Positions 7,301 through 11,048 of a stretch of 11,048 bases of DNA are shown piece by piece (within the stretch, counting starts at the first letter, position 1; each line of letters opens with the position of its first letter). Under the pieces are notes generated by a model. That model did no database searches, was not told where the DNA came from, and was given only the letters and a program-made list of their open reading frames with translations. Made by a program: the position numbers and the translations under genes. Origin of the DNA: Bacteroidales bacterium (GTDB lineage: Bacteria > Bacteroidota > Bacteroidia > Bacteroidales > VadinHA17); the NCBI GenBank assembly GCA_029935275.1, contig JAOZKQ010000046.1, positions 1 to 11,048 of the forward strand, read 5' to 3'.

Positions 7301-8816
7301 AAAGGAGCCTGTGATAAATGGAAAGCTAAATTTACAAAAAGCAAGTATGACAATTGATTACCTGAATACCAACTATTCCTTTTCAGCACCTGTTGAAATT
7401 AAAAATAATGTATTCCACCTTAACAATATAGAGGTTTTTGACACTCTGGGAAATAAAGCGATAGGAAATGGCCGCATTCTCACCAACCACTTTAAAGACC
7501 TAAGCTTCGACCTGAAATTTGATGCCGAAAATATGTTAATGGTAAATCTTGATGATTGGCAAAATGATTACTTCTATGGCACAGTTTATGGTTCTGGGTC
7601 TATTTTACTATACGGATCAACAGACGATCTTACCATAAATATTTCTGCAACCACCAATACCAATACCCAGTTTTTCATCCCGCTTGACAAAGGGAAGGAA
7701 TTTTCAGATTTAAATTACATTAAGTTTGTATCCAGGGAACCTATAGAAATGCCCCGGGAAAGACGAAGGACAAAAACAATTAAAAAAAATATCCAGACAG
7801 GTAAGCTAAAATTAAATATTGAACTTAATATAACACCTGATGCTGAAGCAAGTGTCTTGTTTGATCCCAATGCCGGTGGAAGCCTTACTGGAAAAGGAAC
7901 TGGCAATATACGAATGGGATTAGATGCAAATAGTAACTTTAGCATGTCTGGTGATTATATAATTGACCGGGGTATTTATAACTTTAGCTTAAGCCAGGTC
8001 ATTAATAAAAAGTTTGAGGTTAAACAAGGCAGTAAAATCACCTGGACAGGAGACCCTGTTGATGCGGACCTCGATGTTATTGCAATTTATCCAGTCAGAA
8101 CAACTCTGTCCACCCTTTTTGAATATGAAGAAAATGCTGAAGAAATATATAACAGAAGGGTCCCTGTTGATTGCGAAATCCACCTGACCGGAAAACTGGA
8201 AACTCCAAATATTAGCTTTAATATTGACTTGCCTTCTTCAAATGAAGAAATAAAAACGAAATTAAATAATGTCATCGACACAGAAGAAAAGCTTAACAGG
8301 CAATTTTTAGCCTTACTAGTTATGAACAGGTTTATTTCTCCACAGGGAGGATTATCTACAAATGATGCCCTGGGAACAACTGGTTACGAACTGCTTTCAA
8401 ACCAGTTAAGCAACTGGCTTTCACAAATTAGTGACGACTTTGATATTGGTTTCCACTACAGACCTGGAGATGCTGTATCAGGTCAGGAAATTGAGCTTGC
8501 CCTATCAACCCAGATCCTGAATAACAGGGTAATTATCAATAGTGGTATTGGTCAGGAAGAGGTCAATAAATCTAACAATATTGTTGGTGATGTCTCAGTT
8601 GAAGTTAAAATTGATAAAAAAGGAAAATTCCGGGTCAAAGCTTTTACCCGTCCCCGTACAAATGAGATACCAGATGAAGAAACTCCTTATATCAGTGGAG
8701 TTGGTATATTTTTTAGAGAAGAATTCAATTCATTTGGAGCTTTAGTAAATAGTTACTGGGACCGGATTTTTAAAAAAAAGAAGAAGGATAAGAAGGATAA
8801 GAATAAGGATAAATAA
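4371..8816 (+). CDS. tamB: Translocation/assembly module TamB-like protein (DUF490), start codon not canonical
   Basis: Very large AsmA/TamB-superfamily protein, about 1481 aa from the proposed start. TamB proteins are anchored in the inner membrane and span the periplasm as a long beta-taco; they act in outer-membrane protein assembly and/or phospholipid transport. Visible parts: an N-terminal anchor of positive residues and a hydrophobic run (residues 1-27, ending LRYPKAQTW), the TamB-typical VGWVDFKFFNKIQLTDVYVED, a long beta-rich repetitive middle, and the C-terminal DUF490 region from about nt 7860, including GSKITWTGDP, LDVIAIYP, NISFNIDLPS, FLALLVMNRF and the Lys-rich tail. The frame is open back to 4359 (stop TAA at 4356) but contains no ATG, GTG or TTG before GTG 4581, which would delete the anchor. 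I place the start at ATC 4371, where homologues normally begin MKK; a base error or non-AUG initiation is possible. Divergent from tsaD. Confidence 0.88.
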   Translation: MKKLFKIFLFLFLTVILLSISAFFILRYPKAQTWAVQKVTTILSNNLKTKISVGWVDFKFFNKIQLTDVYVEDQLGDTLLYVPELSANIWRVSGKNKIIEIGRLSLIKPTFQLRSDSTNTINIKYITDRFKSDKKESEQGKMKIVIHNLDYIDGRFSLENKNNKNTRERGIDFTNLKLQHVNIIAKRFLTKNKGVFFHVKEMNFQETTGFQISDFESDIEILPDHLSFKNNDIITPESRIYSSLIEMSFKDYTYFADFINKVKMVIEIEKSSVSIKDLNFFAPAIGPINEKVKFAGNVVGKVSNFHGRNINLELGKETLIQAKIDISGLPDLNETYWFLRFDQLNIQPDDISEIENIGRNAYRIQLPEYIKRLGLIKYTGVFTGFYNDFVSYGTVITEIGDLKTDISIKPNLNQSIKVTGNLEARDFNIGKLLQKEKLFGEMTMQLDVDGSVYTDHSLNGNINGNISSFEFNKYDYQNIQLNGTFNNKSFDGSINIDDPNIKFDFLGLVDMGKEIHEFDFSLVVPRANLSSLNLVPADTSSNLSFIMTSSITGNNIENMNGNIKFINARYQSRGKEIESYNLYLEANSNPDSSWLVLNTEYADISLTGNYEFNKIIPSFYFLQEKFLPSTIKNFRDTTNIFKNDFHFNAKFKNLAKITDFFFPSIEIAPDSWIKGTFQPSRKELILEGNAKYFYTGNNLFENPHFILASKKFNNLTFMFNAKDLLVNNKFGLSTLDLHSDFRNDSIFLGLSWFQKDSLLYKANINITTVFSRDIPTNSLQTNIYIPATTIVHKSIPWEINENSIQLDSNSIHFHNFLLKNKEKALSIDGMISTRPTDTLYLKAHNMRLKTQGLLQNNLQIEGIVNGEARISGLYDSVMFLSKLQFNDLHINEVPFGTGVLNTFWDTETKSVKLFASTKKGTLEQFHAEGNYFNSSRSIALDIDLNKFKINSFLPFLSSVSSKLEGIVSGKLEYSGKLKEPVINGKLNLQKASMTIDYLNTNYSFSAPVEIKNNVFHLNNIEVFDTLGNKAIGNGRILTNHFKDLSFDLKFDAENMLMVNLDDWQNDYFYGTVYGSGSILLYGSTDDLTINISATTNTNTQFFIPLDKGKEFSDLNYIKFVSREPIEMPRERRRTKTIKKNIQTGKLKLNIELNITPDAEASVLFDPNAGGSLTGKGTGNIRMGLDANSNFSMSGDYIIDRGIYNFSLSQVINKKFEVKQGSKITWTGDPVDADLDVIAIYPVRTTLSTLFEYEENAEEIYNRRVPVDCEIHLTGKLETPNISFNIDLPSSNEEIKTKLNNVIDTEEKLNRQFLALLVMNRFISPQGGLSTNDALGTTGYELLSNQLSNWLSQISDDFDIGFHYRPGDAVSGQEIELALSTQILNNRVIINSGIGQEEVNKSNNIVGDVSVEVKIDKKGKFRVKAFTRPRTNEIPDEETPYISGVGIFFREEFNSFGALVNSYWDRIFKKKKKDKKDKNKDK
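8781..8810 (+). repeat. 9-bp tandem repeat encoding the lysine-rich TamB tail
   Basis: AAGAAGGAT occurs twice in tandem (8781-8789, 8790-8798), followed by a degenerate third copy AAGAATAAGGAT (8799-8810), directly after an A8 run (8772-8779). It encodes repeats of Lys-Lys-Asp ending the protein. The A8 run is a potential slippage site, but the frame stays open to the stop at 8814-8816. Confidence 0.6.
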
Positions 8817-8857
8817 AATTTACATCATATTGTCGGGGCAATTTTTTAGTTTATGCC

Positions 8858-8874
8858 AGAAAATTGAATTTTCT
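8858..8874 (+). terminator. Weak inverted repeat after tamB, possible terminator
   Basis: AGAAAATT (8858-8865) and AATTTTCT (8867-8874) are perfect reverse complements around one base, so a real hairpin would have about six pairs and a five-base loop. It lies 42 bases after the tamB stop. Almost all pairs are A-T and no T run follows, so it is at best a weak terminator. The remainder of the 200-bp tamB/nhaD spacer is AT-rich without a gene. Confidence 0.25.
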
Positions 8875-8965
8875 TACTGATACTGGTTAACAAAATTTGA
8901 TAAAAAGTATATCAAGCTGGCACAATAAACATAAGTTTTATATACTATATTCCATTAAAATTCCT

Positions 8966-8973
8966 TTTCTTTG
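8966..8973 (+). promoter_or_regulatory. Candidate -7 promoter element for nhaD
   Basis: TTTCTTTG differs from the Bacteroidota -7 consensus TAnnTTTG at one base and is followed by CG and an A-rich stretch. It lies 43 bases before the nhaD ATG, predicting a 5' leader of about 35 bases. No clear TTG -33 element is present. Confidence 0.3.
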
Positions 8974-9016
8974 CGAAAATTTTTATTACTAATATTTCAA
9001 ACTAACATCTATCACT

Positions 9017-10432
9017 ATGTTTATTGCAATGATTGTTGTTTTTGTTCTGGGTTACACAGCTATAGCTCTGGAGCATCCTCTTAAAATTGATAAAGCAGCC
9101 TCTGCTCTTATTTTGGGCACTCTCACATGGGTCTTGTATATTTCCGGGGGACTGGATATTGTTCCCGGGCTGGAATCTTTTCAGGAATACCTGAGTTGCA
9201 ATCCTGAAGCTGCTCATTTAAGCACTTTAAAACAAATTCAACATTTTATTGTTAACCACGAACTGATTGAGCACCTGGGTGAAATATCTGAAATATTATT
9301 CTTCTTGCTAGGTGCAATGACTATTGTTGAAAATGTGGATACACATGAAGGGTTTAAAGTGATCACCGATAGAATAAAGACAACCAACAAGGTTAAGCTT
9401 CTTTGGATTATTAGCTTTATTACTTTTTTCATGTCTGCTACACTTGATAATCTTACTACCACCATTGTTATCATTGCTTTACTACGGAAACTAATTGATG
9501 ACCAAAAAGATCGATGGTTTTTTGTAAGTATGGTTGTTCTTGCTGCCAATGCAGGTGGAGCCTGGTCTCCTATTGGCGATGTAACTACTATTATGCTATG
9601 GATTGGTGGCCAGGTAACTACTGCAAAAATCGTTGTTGACGTTTTTGTACCCAGCATGGTAACCATGTTACTACCTTTGATACTACTTAGCTTTACTTTG
9701 AAAGGCCATGTTACAAAACCTGAAGTAATTAATAATGGTGATGAAAGTAATAGTCCAAGAGTCCGGAAATTTATGTTTATTTTAGGGGTTGGATCATTGC
9801 TGTTTGTTCCGGTATTTAAAACTATTACTCATTTACCCCCATATATGGGAATGCTTTTAGGATTGGGGGTGATGTGGGTTATTACTGACCTGATGCACAA
9901 AAGCAAGCCTCATCATTTCAAACAAAAATTCACTGTTGCAGGAGTCCTTAAAAAAGTAGAAATCCCAACGATTCTGTTTTTCTTAGGAATATTGTCTGCC
10001 GTTGCAGCTTTACAATCAGCCGGACATTTAGGACTCATGGCTACATATCTCGATGAAAATTTACATAATATTTACCTGATTGACCTTGCCATAGGTTTAT
10101 TATCATCCATTGTTGACAATGTACCCCTTGTTGCCGGAGCCATGGGAATGTATCCCATACATACTGAAGCTACCATCAATATGATAACTGACCCTGCAGC
10201 ACAGGAATATGCAAGACACTTTATGCAGGATGGAGCTTTCTGGGAGTTTCTTGCCTACACTGCCGGAACAGGTGGAAGTATTCTAATCATTGGATCAGCT
10301 GCAGGAGTTGCAGCAATGGGACTTGAGAAAATTGACTTCATTTGGTACCTTAAAAGAATAAGCCTTCTGGCCTTATTAGGATATCTTGGTGGAGCCGCCG
10401 TTTTCTATCTGATGTTCGGTCTTGCCGGTTAA
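9017..10432 (+). CDS. nhaD: Sodium/proton antiporter NhaD
   Basis: Exports Na+ (and Li+) in exchange for H+ across the inner membrane, for salt and alkaline-pH homeostasis. 471 aa, strongly hydrophobic, with roughly a dozen membrane segments, as expected for the NhaD group of the ion transporter (ArsB/NhaD) superfamily. Characteristic blocks: EHPLKIDKAASAL (19-31), FLLGAMTIVE (96-105), SATLDNLTTTI (140-150), AANAGGAWSPIGDVTT (176-191), SSIVDNVPLVAGAMGMYP (363-380) and GTGGSILIIGSAAG (417-430). The paired DN motifs (Asp144-Asn145 and Asp367-Asn368) and Asp188 are membrane-embedded polar sites consistent with ion binding. The ATG at 9017 has no Shine-Dalgarno and gives a normal N-terminus. It stands alone between the tamB-like gene (200-bp gap) and the ExbB-type gene (88-bp gap), with a terminator candidate after it. 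Confidence 0.94.
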   Translation: MFIAMIVVFVLGYTAIALEHPLKIDKAASALILGTLTWVLYISGGLDIVPGLESFQEYLSCNPEAAHLSTLKQIQHFIVNHELIEHLGEISEILFFLLGAMTIVENVDTHEGFKVITDRIKTTNKVKLLWIISFITFFMSATLDNLTTTIVIIALLRKLIDDQKDRWFFVSMVVLAANAGGAWSPIGDVTTIMLWIGGQVTTAKIVVDVFVPSMVTMLLPLILLSFTLKGHVTKPEVINNGDESNSPRVRKFMFILGVGSLLFVPVFKTITHLPPYMGMLLGLGVMWVITDLMHKSKPHHFKQKFTVAGVLKKVEIPTILFFLGILSAVAALQSAGHLGLMATYLDENLHNIYLIDLAIGLLSSIVDNVPLVAGAMGMYPIHTEATINMITDPAAQEYARHFMQDGAFWEFLAYTAGTGGSILIIGSAAGVAAMGLEKIDFIWYLKRISLLALLGYLGGAAVFYLMFGLAG

Positions 10433-10448
10433 AATGATTTTTATGAGG

Positions 10449-10483
10449 CGGAATATAATAATTATTTTTATATCCCGTTTTTT
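10449..10483 (+). terminator. Rho-independent terminator after nhaD
   Basis: CGGAATATAA (10449-10458) pairs with TTATATCCCG (10468-10477), nine of ten positions matching (one A-C mismatch), with a nine-base loop, and is followed directly by six T residues (10478-10483). It begins 17 bases after the nhaD stop, an ideal position, and separates nhaD from the ExbB-type gene. Confidence 0.6.
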
Positions 10484-10520
10484 CTATGCTTACATTAAAT
10501 TACATAACTAAAATATTGAA

Positions 10521-11048
10521 ATGAGTCTATTTTTGTTAATGAACCAAATTCAGCTTGCTGAAACAGCTGCTGAAACTGCAGTAGAACAAGGAGAAGTAAC
10601 ACTACGATTTTGGGAGCTGGCATTTAAAGGTGGTGTGGTAATGATTCCTATTGTTTTATTATCCATCATAGCCGTTTATATCTTTTTTGAAAGATATTTT
10701 GTAATCCGGCAGGCCCAAAAGGAAGATGCTCAGTTTATGAACCGTATCAAAGATTATATCCATGATGGGAAAATTGATGCTGCTTTAGCCTTATGCGATA
10801 CTAATGATAGTCCTGTATCAAAAATGCTTAAAAAGGGAATTATAATGATAGGACGCCCCATAAGAGACGTAAATGCCGCATTGGAAAATGTTGGTAGGTT
10901 AGAGATCTATAAACTTGAAAAAGGTTTACCAACCCTTGCCACCGTTGCCGGGGGTGCTCCAATGATTGGCTTTTTAGGTACCGTAATGGGAATGATCATT
11001 GCTTTCTATGATATGGCAAGTGCAGGAAACAATATCAATGTTGCCCTT
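10521..11048 (+). CDS. exbB: MotA/TolQ/ExbB proton-channel family protein, 3' end cut by window edge
   Basis: The first 176 codons are open to the window end; the family is usually about 230-240 aa, so roughly a quarter is missing. It forms the inner-membrane proton channel that, with ExbD/TolR, powers TonB-dependent outer-membrane import or the Tol system. Translation from the ATG at 10521 shows a short N-terminal region, a first membrane segment at about 38-57 followed by ERYF, a cytoplasmic helical domain with GRLEIYKLEKGLPTLATVA (125-143), and the signature GGAPMIGFLGTVMGMIIAF (144-162) of the second membrane segment. Whether it is ExbB or TolQ cannot be fixed without the next genes; ExbD and TonB genes would be expected just downstream (inference). 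An internal Met at residue 7 is an alternative start. No Shine-Dalgarno is visible. Confidence 0.92.
   Translation, partial: MSLFLLMNQIQLAETAAETAVEQGEVTLRFWELAFKGGVVMIPIVLLSIIAVYIFFERYFVIRQAQKEDAQFMNRIKDYIHDGKIDAALALCDTNDSPVSKMLKKGIIMIGRPIRDVNAALENVGRLEIYKLEKGLPTLATVAGGAPMIGFLGTVMGMIIAFYDMASAGNNINVAL

Noticed and set aside
9238..9666. 142-aa minus-strand ORF inside nhaD
   Set aside because: Antisense shadow of conserved nhaD coding sequence; no recognisable domain.
9017..11048. nhaD and the ExbB-type gene as one ion-coupling operon
   Set aside because: A good hairpin plus T-run terminator lies between them, so separate transcription is more likely.

Overview
The window looks like a chromosomal segment of an AT-rich member of the Bacteroidota (Bacteroidales/Marinilabiliales-like). 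I infer this from the gene families (Bacteroidota-style TamB with a lysine-rich tail, a SiaC/DUF1987 protein, NhaD, a TolQ/ExbB subunit with this phylum's typical N-terminal layout), the AT-rich spacers, the near absence of Shine-Dalgarno sequences, and occasional TAnnTTTG-like -7 motifs. No rRNA, tRNA, CRISPR array, insertion sequence or phage gene was seen. Coding density is high and no gene-free stretch exceeds about 200 bases.

Layout, left to right. (1) The minus strand carries an almost complete cysH (APS/PAPS reductase, iron-sulfur type), which loses only its last few residues or stop at the window edge. (2) Divergent from it, a translationally coupled plus-strand pair encodes a CPBP/CAAX-type membrane protease homologue with a degenerate active site and an extended-SDR epimerase/reductase, joined by an ATGA overlap. 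(3) A 156-bp convergent spacer holds two inverted repeats and degenerate CCGGAG repeats. (4) The minus strand carries tsaD (tRNA t6A synthesis) and, 105 bp downstream of it, a small SiaC-family regulatory phosphoprotein gene. (5) Divergent from tsaD is a very large tamB-like gene for an envelope-spanning protein. (6) nhaD, a sodium/proton antiporter, follows, with a good rho-independent terminator candidate after it. (7) The 5' three quarters of an exbB/tolQ-type proton-channel gene runs off the right edge.

Functionally this is mostly housekeeping: sulfate assimilation, tRNA modification, outer-membrane biogenesis or lipid transport, and ion homeostasis or energy coupling. NhaD and the ExbB-type protein both work with ion gradients across the inner membrane, but the terminator between them argues against one operon. 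I see no convincing new multi-gene system. The points most worth a second look are: the tamB reading frame, whose obvious N-terminal signal anchor has no ATG, GTG or TTG in frame (an ATC stands where the ATG is expected); an orphan SiaC-like protein with Ser at the presumed phospho-Thr site; and the CPBP homologue lacking the first Glu of the EExxxR motif while coupled to an SDR enzyme.
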